Source of the DNA: Eublepharis macularius
Taxonomy: Eukaryota; Chordata; Lepidosauria; Squamata; Eublepharidae
Length of the DNA stretch: 64,000 nt
Assembly: GCF_028583425.1 (NCBI RefSeq)
Contig: NC_072794.1
Coordinates: forward strand, 31,493,232 to 31,557,231
Direction of reading: 5' to 3'
Of this stretch, positions 11,740 to 21,604 are shown in pieces. The notes under the pieces are model-generated. The model worked only from the letters and a program-made list of their open reading frames with translations, did not search any database and was not told the DNA's origin. The translations under genes and the position numbers were made by a program. Position 1 is the stretch's first letter. Each line of letters opens with the position of its first letter.

Positions 11740-11948
11740 CTTCTAGGTGGGGCCTGGTGTTCTTCTGGAATTACAACTAATATCCAAACTACAGAGATCC
11801 GTTCCCTTGTGAGAAATGGTACTTTGGAGGGTGGGCTTTGTAGCAGTACGTCCCCATTGAGTTCCCTCCATCCCCCAGACTCCATCTTCATCAGGCACCA
11901 CCCCCTAATTTTCAGGAATTTTTCCAAGCTGGAGTTGGCAACCTTAAA
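11740..11948 (-). mobile_element. Short non-autonomous element, minus copy of the GTTGCCAA family
   Basis: On the minus strand it starts AAGGTTGCCAACTCCAGCTT and continues through AAATTCCTG-type, GATGGAG and GGGACTCAATGGGG-like blocks in the order seen at 51337-51559 and 2815-3012. The far end is eroded. Confidence 0.55.
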
Positions 11949-13184
11949 TGCTGTATAAACGTTAAATTGTAGTATTTTGTGTTGACAGATTCCCCCCCCC
12001 ACCTTATACTTTTTATGTGAATGCATGTAACCCAATGTAAAAAATGAGAAAAAAGTTTAAATTAACTTTAAAAGTGTCAGTCTGTAACCGTGTGCATTGA
12101 TTTCCAAAGCTGAGCAGCCTATAGCATCACTGTATTGTCTAAGAAATACTAATTTAGAATCTCCAAATATTTAGTGAGCGTTATTTTGACAAGTCATCAT
12201 GGGTGTTTATTACAATAAAAGACTTCCTCTTCTTAAAAGTCACAGGTGCTGGGACATGATAGTTCTCTCTTATGCTATTAGAACTGAGGAGCTGTCAATT
12301 TTAACTTATATATTGCCTCTGTCATGAGGGGTTAACTTGGCTGTAAATCACTTGTGTAGGAATCTTGAAATATAAGCGCTTCAGCAGGGTGTGAATCTTT
12401 TTCTTTAAATAAATGAGTTGACTGTAAGGTAATGGTACAGGACTAAAAATGGTTGTCAACTGTGGGCTGTGAGTTATTAAACTAACCTCTTCCTATTTAG
12501 TGTGTTTGTGTTTCTTTGGTCTATGGGAAGCCATTTTCTGTCCTGAAAATAAATTGCAGGCCTGCAGCCAAAAATAGGCCTCTCAAAAATATGTTCATTT
12601 TAGTTCTCCTATTTTTCAACCCATATTCATATTGCCCCTGTTTTACATCCTCCTGCTATCCCTTCTGGTTAATCTTATCCACTTTCTGTCAGTCTTCTGG
12701 ACAACACTGTCTCTTTGCCTAGTTTTCTTTGGCCTGCCCCTACTTCTCTAGGCTCTTCTGGCCTTCTGTTAGTAATGAACAGTTCCACCACCGCAAACAA
12801 ACTGCCACAAACAAACTAAAACAATATTTTAAAAAATCTTTATACATTGCAATATAGTTCTCTACATCGCTACATGGATTTGTATCTTTTGTTGTTAATT
12901 TACAAATTTGCTTGGTTCTCTTGCTGTAGAGCCAAGCCTGTTTGTAACATTTTATAGTAGTAGTATAATGGAAAGGCAGTTTAAGGATAAAGAAGAAGAG
13001 GGGGGCATGACTAGAAATCTTGACAAAGGGCAAGGATTAGACATAATTAATGGGCTAATTATGGCCAAGAAACTTGGCATTTCATATGCTAGATATTTCC
13101 ACATATGCCCGTTGTCTTTTGATGTGTCTCCACAGCAATGAGGTTTAGCAACTTACTTTGACAGTAAAAAACTTAGCTTTAGGG

Positions 13185-13405
13185 AGGGTTTGTGGTTAAG
13201 TGATAGAGCATTTGCTTAGCACGCAGAGGGCCCTAGATTCAGTTCCCAGCATCTCCAGGTAAAAAAGGATCAGTTAGTAAGTGATGTGAAAGACTGCTGC
13301 CAGGGACTCTGGAGGGCTACTGCTTAGTCCTGAGTAGACAGTACTATGAGCCTTGATGAACGAGTAGTTCGGTTCAGTATAAGACAGCTTCATGTGTTCA
13401 TATGT
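13185..13405 (+). repeat. tRNA-derived squamate SINE
   Basis: The head reads as a tRNA-like Pol III promoter: GTGGTTAAGTGATAGAGCAT (A-box region) and GATTCAGTTCCCAG (B-box region). The body has CATCTCCAGGTAAAAAAGGA, GTGATGTGAAAGACTGC and CTGAGTAGACAGTACT, and it ends with the tail CAGTATAAGACAGCTTCATG. A minus-strand fragment of the same family is at 57610-57765 and a shorter one at 55440-55478. Confidence 0.82.
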
Positions 13406-13407
13406 AG

Positions 13408-13638
13408 CTGCTGTAGCACAGTAGTTAAGTAGTTCGGCGGCAAATCAGCACTCTATTGGTTTGAATCCCACTACTGCCATGAGCTCAGTAGGTGGCCTCG
13501 GGCAAGCCACTCGTCTCAGCCCCAGCTCCCCAGCTGTATTGTGGGGATAATAAAAACACTAACTTGTTCACTGCTCTGGGTGAGGCACTAATCTGTCTAG
13601 AAGAGCGGTATATAAGTGGTTATTGTTGTTGTTGTTGT
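13408..13638 (+). repeat. Second tRNA-derived SINE ending in a GTT microsatellite
   Basis: It starts with GTAGCACAGTAGTTAAGTAG, followed by the B-box-like GGTTTGAATCCCACT, the CTGCCATGAGCTCAGTAGGT block, a GCAAGCCACTC block and a tail with GAGCGGTATATAAGTGG that runs into (TTG)n. It is placed directly between the SINE at 13185 and the Penelope-like hairpin at 13639, so three elements are nested or abutting. Confidence 0.75.
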
Positions 13639-13930
13639 ATTGTCGAAGGCTTTCACGGCCGGAGAACGATGGTTGTTGTGGGTTTTCCGGGCTGTATTGC
13701 TGTGGTCTTGGCATTGTAGTTCCTGACGTTTCGCCAGCAGCTGTGGCTGGCATCTTCAGAGGTGTAGCACCAAAAGACAGAGATCTCTCAGTGACACTGA
13801 GAGTGACACTGAGAGATCTCTGTCTTTTGGTGCTACACCTCTGAAGATGCCAGCCACAGCTGCTGGTGAAACGTCAGGAACTACAATGCCAAGACCACGG
13901 CAATACAGCCCGGAAAACCCACAACAACCG
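13639..13930. mobile_element. Head-to-head Penelope-like tails forming a near-perfect hairpin
   Basis: The left arm (minus orientation) begins ATTGTCGAAGGCTTTCACGG. The right arm (plus orientation) mirrors it from GACACTGAGAGATCTCTGTC onward, with only a few mismatches over about 127 bp around a centre near 13800. Each arm carries the tail seen alone at 40010-40164 and attached to a GIY-YIG endonuclease relic at 45472-46221. Hammerhead-like cores lie at 13725-13759 (minus) and 13841-13875 (plus). The right arm lacks the outermost ~30 bases, which are replaced by a GTT microsatellite. Confidence 0.8.
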
Positions 13931-13957
13931 TTGTTGTTGTTGTTGTTGTTGTTGTTA
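13929..13957 (+). repeat. (GTT)n microsatellite
   Basis: About nine GTT units directly abut the right arm of the tail hairpin. A second shorter run sits at the left border (about 13617-13638). Confidence 0.9.
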
Positions 13958-13999
13958 TAAGCGCAGTTGTTGTTATTATGTGTGGTTTTTATTGAATAA

Positions 14000-15765
14000 A
14001 AAATCTGCTTGCTATGGTATTCTTCCAACGTAGAAACGGCACACAAGAAACAACTGACTTGAGTACAGAAAAGTGAGCTATTTAGCCATGACATCAACTT
14101 CTGTGCTTTAATGGGAGCTGTCTGTAATCATTCTTTTAATAGAGTTTTTGTTTTATGCACCCAAGAAGTGAAGATTAAACTATCTGGAAGAAATCTCTCT
14201 CAATTGAGAACAGTGACTCTAACTGTAAAATTTGTCAGGAAATCCTTTGGAGACTTTGTTCAATCAAGGTCTGGGAATAGCTTGCTGAACACTTCAGTGA
14301 CTTCACTGAGGTATTTGTGGAGCCCTGAGGGGACTCTATTTTAGTTAGTCTCACAAAGGCTTGATTTACATTTTGCAGGTTTCAACTTGAGTAGTTAAGA
14401 GAACCTTTTTTAAAAAAGCCCAGCAGTTGTTCAGCTCAGCTATATAAAGTTGCTGTAAAGCTCTTTATCTCAGTCTTATACTCTTTAAACTCTCAGATTT
14501 TTCTCCAGTTCCTTTCTCCTTGCATCCCTTTCCTGGAGCACTGGTGCCTGTGTGAGAGACACTTGGGAATACTATACATGGCTGAGCATTTATTTTAAGG
14601 AATGGAAGGGGTTGGAGCCTGTGTGGCATTTTGCTGTACAAAATAGCTGCTATTTGTGGTCTTGGACAGACTCGCCATGGAAGGATTTCTTCTTGGTACT
14701 GGCGCTTTCTAGCAGTTGTGCAGCTTTTTGTAGTATTTATTTCTTGTCATTTCTTAATGCATTGTCACTGCGTAAGAGGATTTGGTTGGGGTGGGGGTTG
14801 GAGTTGGTATACCCAATGTGTCCCTTCATGGGTGCAGCCGGAAAGGCTCAGTTCACACATGGTGCTAAACTATGGTTTGCATGAACTGTAGTTCAAAACC
14901 TAAGCAATGATTAGCACTTCCATATATGGAAACTGTTGGATGTGAGTTGGATCCCACATTCTGTTTCCACTAACATGAGAGTATTTCTCCTGGTGGGTAG
15001 GGGGCAATTTTAGCTGATTGTCCTTCCTAACTGCAGGCTTCCACAGTGTGTCTGGTCCTGATCCTCTTGGGCAGGTTTGCAGGGGGGTGGGGGTGGAATC
15101 TGAGCAAAGGAAGTTCTTTTCCATAAGCAGAGCTCTGTTAGCAGAATGTAGGGTCCAACCTTAAGATTTAGAACAGTTTGTCTGCTTTCATTTTTCAGCT
15201 GTATTTCAGTGGTGTGGTGCCTCCAGAGGCAGAGTAGTGACTAGCTATGGTTTGTCAAATCAGGCCATGCCAGACTTCAGTTAGCACAAACCAGAGCTTG
15301 CAGGCCAACTTCACATCATGGTCTCTAATTGTAGTTTGCTGGTCAGTTGCAAACCATGTTTATTTTTTTCCAATTCATATGTCTCAATAAACTGCAGCTG
15401 CAGCTAAGTTTCCTTTTTATCATAATATTTGAAGACAGTAGCACTACATTGAATCGATGAGCGATGTGTATGGGATTGCATTCTGCTTCCTTTTTTATGT
15501 TGATAGTCTAAATTGGTGGTGGGAAATCTATCAGTTTTCTTCCGATTCTCTAGTCCCCTTGATGGGATTATTACTTGCCACAGCTGAGTAGCTTTTTACA
15601 AACTTGACTTCAGAAAATGGTCTCAAATTTAGATTAACTTGCAAAGAATGTTTAAAAAAGCCTAGCTCCCATGACTGGCACTCACTTTTCTTTTTAAAAG
15701 CATGAGAAGCCCGGCTACACTTGGTATATTGTGTAGCAAAACTGATTAGATTGCAGCAAGGGTTT
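14000..15765. other. Intronic sequence, nothing recognised
   Basis: No conserved exon, RNA gene or nameable repeat. Open frames of up to about 110 codons here show no family motif. Confidence 0.45.
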
Positions 15766-15767
15766 GA

Positions 15768-15977
15768 GAGCTGGTGTGGTATAGTGGTTAGAATGTTGGA
15801 CTAAGGTCTGGGAGACTGAGGTTTGAATCTTCCCTCTGCCATGCAAGGCTGCTAGGTGACCTTGCGCCAATCACATACTCTCAGCCTAACCTAACCTGCC
15901 TCAGAGGGTTGTGGTTAGGATGTAAGCCACTTTGGCTCCCCATTGGGGAGAAGGGCAGCATATCAATTAAATAAACA
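15768..15977 (+). repeat. Sauria-type tRNA-derived SINE
   Basis: The promoter-like head has GTGGTATAGTGGTTAGAATG (A-box region) and GGTTTGAATCTTCC (B-box region). The body follows the well-known squamate order: CTGCCATGCAAGGCTGCTAG, GTGACCTTGCGCCAATCAC, TCTCAGCCTAACCTAACCTG, CAGAGGGTTGTGGTTAGGAT, and an AAGCCACTTTGGCTCCCCAT end with an ATAAA-rich tail. I recognise this as the Sauria SINE type from general knowledge, not from a search. Confidence 0.82.
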
Positions 15978-16609
15978 AACTATGTGAAAGCCTGGAACTC
16001 CTCCCAGGTTTGTTCAGGTTGAACTGAACTTTGGTTTGGCGATCTGTCTGAAGTATGCCTAAGTTGAGCTGTGCTGTCTTGGCCTAAGTAGATTTGTGCC
16101 TGAAATGAGATTTGTGCTGAGGGGCTCTTGGTTCACATTTCCCTCTTTTCCCCGCAGTGCTTCTCTAGCTGTCATGATTTAAATGTGGATCCAGCTCATA
16201 TCCAGAGTATGTTAGCAGTGTGTGGGGGGCTATAAAAATTCTACAGGAAAACCTGAATTCTGTGATCAGTGTAAATTTTGCCAATGTGCCTCTATTTCCT
16301 TGTGCTGCTAGTAGCTACCTGATTGATCTACTTAAGATTTCTTTAATTGTACACCTCTAAAATGTGTTAAATCTGCATCCTTATGTATATGGACAGAACA
16401 TTAATTCTCTAGGTGAAACACTTCACAGCCACCATCTTAAGAGGCATTCAGTCCCCATTGCATGAGTTGAATGCTGTGATTTTAGTACGTGTTAGTACTA
16501 AAGGGCTCACTCTCTCTTCTCTGCCTCAGCTGCACCTCTTAGGCTGCCACCTATTGGCTACCTCCCCCACCCTTAAAGTAGCTGGCCTGGCATCAACTTT
16601 GCCATTGTA

Positions 16610-16850
16610 GCTCCCACGTTGTAGGCTGGTTTCTGAGGAGCTGAGGGGACTGCCATCTCTAGAAGTTTTCGGGAGGTGCTGCAGGGCTTTTAGTGGGATA
16701 ACACGGAGGACATTTTTGACGAGAGATGGGTTTATGTGGGGCTTTGTTTTGTATGTTTTAAATTGTGATGATTTACATTGTGATTTGTAAGCGCCATTGA
16801 ACCACAAGGGAAGGTGGCACACAAATATTTTAATAATTAAAAATAAGCTG
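16610..16850 (+). repeat. LINE 3'-end-like fragment
   Basis: The stretch ends TTGTAAGCGCCATTGAACCA, then AAGGTGGCACACAAATATTT and an A/T-rich tail. This is the form of a LINE 3' end (a GTAAGCCGCC...GGCGGCATA-type pair). No coding region remains. The LINE clade is not certain. Confidence 0.5.
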
Positions 16851-18029
16851 TTTGAATGAAATTTATTCTCTTCAAAATTGGTCAAAAATTTAATTGGATT
16901 TATTTATTGACTACATATCGCAGCCCCTATTTTTGTTGTTGTTCATTTTGAAAAAATCTACTTCTGCTGGATTTTGAGAGAAGGAATGAATCCTGGTCAT
17001 TGGAAATCTTATACAAGGACTTCTCTGCCTTCTGAGATTCTCTGCATACACACACATTGTCAAGCCTGTGTCTTCCACCTTTAAGGGATAGGTATTCTGT
17101 TCTGTTGATGTTCTGTTCTTATTCAGTATCCTCTTCCTGCTTTTTCTATTTTTGCAGGAGTGATAACTAGTGATAACACTATCTAGGGATAGTGTTGTAC
17201 AAATGTGAATGGCAGTCTGTTCATTTCCATGTGAACTCTATATAGATTCTAGATTGGAGCATAATTTTAATATAGTGGTTCTTTTATGACACTGCAGACC
17301 AGAGCTCTTGGTGAAGTGTCTGCCTGCTGCGACCTCAGACATGATTCCGTTTGTTCTTTCACTGGTTTCCTTTTAAAGTTCAAGTTATAATTCTACATAA
17401 TCAGCCATGGCATGAGAAATTACCTGATATCAGCACTGATGCTGTTTGGTCACTGATGGGGCTCAGAACAACTCTGGAATAGTTTTGTTTGGTGCCTCTC
17501 TGCCCTCCCCCAAGTATTCTCTGCAAGCATGAGTTAACTAGTTAAATGGCATTACACGAATTGCTGCTTCACTGCTTTTTAAGCAGGCTGGTTATACACA
17601 CATCTGTACATATGCACAGCTACTTTCTCACACCCTAAGTAGTATTTTTTTTCTCACATGTTTAGCCGCTCTCCTTTATGCTCCTCTAGGATGACGTACT
17701 GGCACATGTTTAGTGTGTGAACGTTTAGCTTGTTGGATAAATAGAATGGTGACTTTTGGAATACTTTTTGAGGATTTTAAGTGTCAGAAAACCAGCTGTG
17801 ATAATGAGCAAAAAAACCCCTATGCTGATGTTCCAAATCAAACCAGATATCTAACTAACCTTATCTACACATTACCGGTGCAAAAAAAATGTTATTTGTA
17901 ATACCATTTTTTTATTTTAACATCTATTTTGTTTACGGGGGGAAGCAGAAAGCTTCATCTGTTTGTTTTAAAATATCTTGAGCTTTTTTCCAGTAAATCA
18001 AATATCAGCACCCTTGTTTTATTGACTTA

Positions 18030-18240
18030 AAAAGTTAGTATAGCATAGTGGCTGAGAGAATGAACTAGGAACCAAGAAACTCCCAGTTCAAATCTCACCT
18101 CTACCATGAACTTAATAGGTGACTTTCAGCAAGCCCTCTCAGCCTGAACAACATGGGGATAATAACTTTCAAGGATGCTGTGAGACATACCATAAGATAA
18201 TGCATCTGGTTCTCAGAAGCAGTATACAGATACTAATTTC
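18030..18240 (+). repeat. Diverged tRNA-derived SINE
   Basis: The head reads GTATAGCATAGTGGCTGAGA with the B-box-like CAGTTCAAATCTC, then CTACCATGAACTTAATAGGT and GCAAGCCCTCTCAGCC. The order matches the SINE at 15768-15977 but with more substitutions. Flanks 16851-18029 and 18241-18654 show nothing else recognisable. Confidence 0.65.
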
Positions 18241-18654
18241 GAGAACACCAACTTTGATTGAATGCAAAGATGAGTTGGGGCCACGTTGACTTTCCTGTGT
18301 GAATGAAGTAGACATACAGTAACTATTCTCTTGTCCTGCTATTTCTCAATGTCCACCTCTTTCCCAAGAGCGCAACCATATTTACTCCTTTGTATGCTTT
18401 TGCCACAGACAGGAATTTTCAAATTCTTTTGGAAGAAGCTCAGGATTTAGGTTAGCAGGGCATTCATTGGAGGGAATGGCACAAGGATGTGGATCCAACC
18501 TCCTCCTAAATCCCTTCAACTCAAGTGTCTCTTCTGTTTGGGGAAGGCTCCGTAGGTTGGAGGGAGGACTCAGTGGAAGTGGTAGGATAGGATTAAGATT
18601 TATCTCAATGGGATGTAAAGTTAAAGGAAGTCTGGTCAATGAGAAAGCTGCTTG

Positions 18655-19310
18655 AGGACTGAGGAGTTAGCCTGTCCTAGATGCTGCTGGATCCTCTCCT
18701 GCAGTTAGAGGCATGGATCCTCTCCATGGCATCTAGCACCTTTTATTGGCTTCCGCTGGTTTCATTCTTTGCGTTGTTCCGTGAAAACTATGATGCAGTT
18801 GCGGTGATCCATGTTTTGATAACATTCAGGTTAGATTACTGTAAGGTGTGTTATGTGGAGCTGCCCTTGAAAACTGTCTAAAAATGTCAACTGGTTCAGA
18901 ACACAGTAGCAAGGTCATATACTCCTTGTCATATACATGCAGAGGTCATATAGTCCTGTATTGAAAGATCTGGACTGGCTGTATGTGCTTACGGGCACAG
19001 ATTAAAGTGCTGGTTCTTAAGACTCTAAAGAGCTTGGGGCAGGGGTGCTTGAAGGACTACCTCCTGTACCATCCCACCCACCAGTTAAGATCTTCTGCCC
19101 AAGCTGTGCTCTTTATTCTCTCTATGTCCCCTCCCAGTCCTTCAGAGACAAAGCAAATGATGACTAGAAACTGGGCTTTTCCAGTGGTGGTGCCTGATCT
19201 TCTGAAAATCTTCTCCCTTGAGGCTCACCTGGAACCTCCTTTACTTTCCTTTAGGGGCCAGGTCAAGTTATCAGTGCTCCTTGGAGTGAGAGTAGAATAA
19301 AAAATCCAAT
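18655..19310 (+). pseudogene. L2-like LINE reverse transcriptase C-terminal relic
   Basis: Translated pieces match the end of an L2-like LINE reverse transcriptase. One stretch reads AVIHVLITFRLDYCKVCYVE, where the family has a serine-rich xxSRLDYCNALY motif. A second reads LRAQIKVLVLKTLKSLGQGC, then HPTHQLRSSAQAV and NWAFPVVVPDLL (the FSVVAPxLWN-like block). Stops and frameshifts separate the pieces, so it is dead. The DIRS element at 19433 begins about 120 bp downstream. Confidence 0.72.
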
Positions 19311-19432
19311 AAATAATGGAAGTCTTTGCTCTAAGCTTCTTCTGTTTATAGGCTTTTATCTAGTAGTGGGAATATTCTTTTCCTAGTTCTGGAAGACTTT
19401 TGATGTATCCCTCTCCAAATACTTGCTAAAAG

Positions 19433-19552
19433 CATTCTCCTGTGGTCCGGAGTGGGGCAGTCAGCACTAGTGGGTAGCTCCTCCTCCGTCTCTTGCGCAG
19501 GGCCGGACAAACTTGCGATCCTCGGGGGAGGGGCTCCCAGGATGACTCAGTT
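19433..19552 (+). repeat. DIRS left inverted terminal repeat
   Basis: It begins CATTCTCCTGTGGTCCGGAG and pairs with the right repeat from GGAGTGGGGCAGTCAG through ATCCTGGGAG-complement blocks to AACTGAG-complement near 19552. Its outermost ~42 bases are repeated in complement at 24562-24603. The outermost part is not shared with the right repeat, which is normal for DIRS elements. Confidence 0.93.
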
Positions 19553-19871
19553 TTTCCGGCCCTGCTCAGCAGAGCGGACGCGAATTCGGAGCTCTGAAGA
19601 GAGCGGCGATCTTCAAAGAACTTTAGAGGCGCTGACTCGCCGGGGAAAGGAAGGACGTGTTCCTCCACCCCCCCCCCCGCTCCTGACCGAGCGTTTTCTG
19701 AGCGGCACGGGAGCCGCGGAGGCGAGTGCACAGCCGACGTTCCTAACTGTCTAGGACCCGGCTGTTGCAGAGGAGGCGTGGAAAGCGGCGGGAAACTTCG
19801 GCGGCCGCGGAGCTCAGAGGAAGCTTAAAGGCTCCAAACGGCAGAAGCCTCCGAGAGCGCGCCAAAAGACG

Positions 19872-20183
19872 GTGAGTACTGTGCAACCCCGCCAAGAGGC
19901 TTTTGCTCTCTGCGAAGCGGGGGGGGGGGGAACCGGGCCCCGGCCCTAGTTTGGGAGCGCAGAGAGCAGTGCGGCCTCGGAACGCTTCAAAGGAAAGGGA
20001 GCGATAAGCAGCCTCTTACTGCATTTTCCTCCCTGGGCATTGCGGCTCCGTTTCTTTGGGGGTGGCTAGAGGGAAAATCTCCCTAATGCACTTCCCTGCA
20101 ATTTTGATCCGTGCAAACACTGTGAGTTTGGAAAATTATTTGGCCATCCGGGTAATGCATGCTCACGCTTGCTCCCACTTTAG
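19872..20183 (+). other. Putative intron in the DIRS 5' leader
   Basis: A strong donor GTGAGTACT follows AAAAGACG at 19872. A pyrimidine-rich acceptor CTCCCACTTTAG ends at 20183. Splicing would remove 312 bases and place the gag start codons at 20204/20207 about 20 bases into the second exon. It would also remove the upstream in-frame start at 20159. This is inference from splice-site appearance only. Confidence 0.45.
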
Positions 20184-20203
20184 GCAACACGTTTTTGGCG
20201 GGA

Positions 20204-21604
20204 ATGATGTCACAGGCCAGCACTTCAGAACAAAAAGCCTCTGAAAGCATGGATGCATCAGAAAGGCCAAGTCACTCCCATTCTAGCCAAGGGCAGAGCT
20301 CTGGGAATGGTGAACCCGATCTCACAGGCCCAGAGGCTAAAGCCAATATATTGGCATGGCTGCAGGAAGAAATTAGGAAAGGAATAGATAGTGCAGTTAA
20401 AGAGCTTAAGGAGCAGCCTGGCTCCAAGAGGAAAACCCCAAGCACCTCCAATGAAAAGAAGAAGGCTGGGTCCTCCACCCTGTCCAAGCCAAAGAAAAGA
20501 AAGCTGGCCAAGTGGATTGAAGTTGACTCCAGTGCCTCTGAGGAGTCTAAGGAAGATCCAGACTCATCCTCGCAGTCCTCAGGAAGTGAGGAGGGGGAAT
20601 TGTCAGAGGAAGAGGAGATGGAGGCTGATCAGGCGCAGTCCAGGCTTTTTCCGCAGGAAATGTACTCTAAGTTGCTTGCAAAAGTATTAAGAACCCTGGA
20701 AATCTCCCAGTCCTCAGCGAGTAAAGCTGAGACGGAATCTGCCTACCCACAAGGTCTGGAGAGAGCCTTGCCCAAGGTGGGTCAGAGGCACACAGGGGTG
20801 CCCTTGCCAGCCATCTTCCACGATGTACTGAGAGTGGAATGGGATAACCCGGCCAAGCCTAAAGCCTACCAGTCTGTGTTCCACAAATTCTACTCTCTGG
20901 GTCCAGATGACGCCAAGAAGATCAAACTCCCTGCAGTGGATGACCCTGTCTCCAGTCTGGCAACCACTTCAGTCCTACCCATGGACGCGGAGGGCATGCC
21001 CAAGGACCCGTCGGACAAGAAAATAGAGCAGGCCCTGCGTAGAGACTTTGAGGCATCCGCGGCGTCTCTCAGGTCTTCCTCAGTGGGATCACTGTTTGCG
21101 AGGGCAGCCTACACATGGGCCTCAGACCTGGCTGCCGCGGGCAGAGAGGTGCCCAAAGAGGTCAAGAATGAAGTCAAAAAGATTGCCCTTGCGGCAGCCT
21201 TTGCAGCGGACGCCACCCTGGACTCCTTTCAGATGTCCTCCAGAGCCATGGGCTTCAACGTCGCTGCAAGAAGGAACACCTGGCTACGGAACTGGGATGT
21301 AGACCCACCAGCCCGCAGTAAGGTGGCGGCAATCCCTTACTCAGGAGGCAAACTCTTTGGAGAAGCACTGGATAAGTATCTTGTAGAAAACTCAGACAAG
21401 AAGAGGGTGCTGCCATCAAAGAAAAAGGAGATGAAGTACAAAGGAAGGCACTCCTTTCGTGACTTCAAGAGATCAGCTAGACAGAATTCAGACAGGCCAT
21501 TTAAGGGTAGATGGCAGTCTAAGACCAGATCCGACAGTAGACCCTTCGCCTACAGAAAGCCAGCCTCCCAGTCCAAGGCTCAGAAGAAGACCAACCAAGC
21601 ATGA
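20204..21604 (+). CDS. DIRS ORF1, gag-like protein
   Basis: It encodes about 466 residues from ATG 20204 (the frame is open further upstream to 20159, but that part would lie in the putative leader intron). The N-terminal third is low-complexity, rich in Ser, Glu and Lys, with an acidic run SEEGELSEEEEMEAD and a basic nuclear-localisation-like stretch SKPKKRKLAKW. The middle (about residues 170-400) is predicted more ordered, with RLFPQEMYSKLLAKVLRTLE and the AAYTWASDLAAAGREVPKEV helix-like block. The C-terminus is strongly basic (RHSFRDFKRSARQ, RKPASQSKAQKKTNQA), suited to nucleic-acid binding. No zinc knuckle is seen, typical of DIRS gag. It ends in UGA at 21602 immediately followed by CUA, in the same frame as ORF3. 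It overlaps the open RT frame by 146 bases. Confidence 0.85.
   Translation: MMSQASTSEQKASESMDASERPSHSHSSQGQSSGNGEPDLTGPEAKANILAWLQEEIRKGIDSAVKELKEQPGSKRKTPSTSNEKKKAGSSTLSKPKKRKLAKWIEVDSSASEESKEDPDSSSQSSGSEEGELSEEEEMEADQAQSRLFPQEMYSKLLAKVLRTLEISQSSASKAETESAYPQGLERALPKVGQRHTGVPLPAIFHDVLRVEWDNPAKPKAYQSVFHKFYSLGPDDAKKIKLPAVDDPVSSLATTSVLPMDAEGMPKDPSDKKIEQALRRDFEASAASLRSSSVGSLFARAAYTWASDLAAAGREVPKEVKNEVKKIALAAAFAADATLDSFQMSSRAMGFNVAARRNTWLRNWDVDPPARSKVAAIPYSGGKLFGEALDKYLVENSDKKRVLPSKKKEMKYKGRHSFRDFKRSARQNSDRPFKGRWQSKTRSDSRPFAYRKPASQSKAQKKTNQA

Noticed and set aside
13185..13260. tRNA gene
   Set aside because: The A- and B-box-like blocks belong to a SINE with a long non-tRNA body. A cloverleaf with a proper acceptor stem is not apparent.
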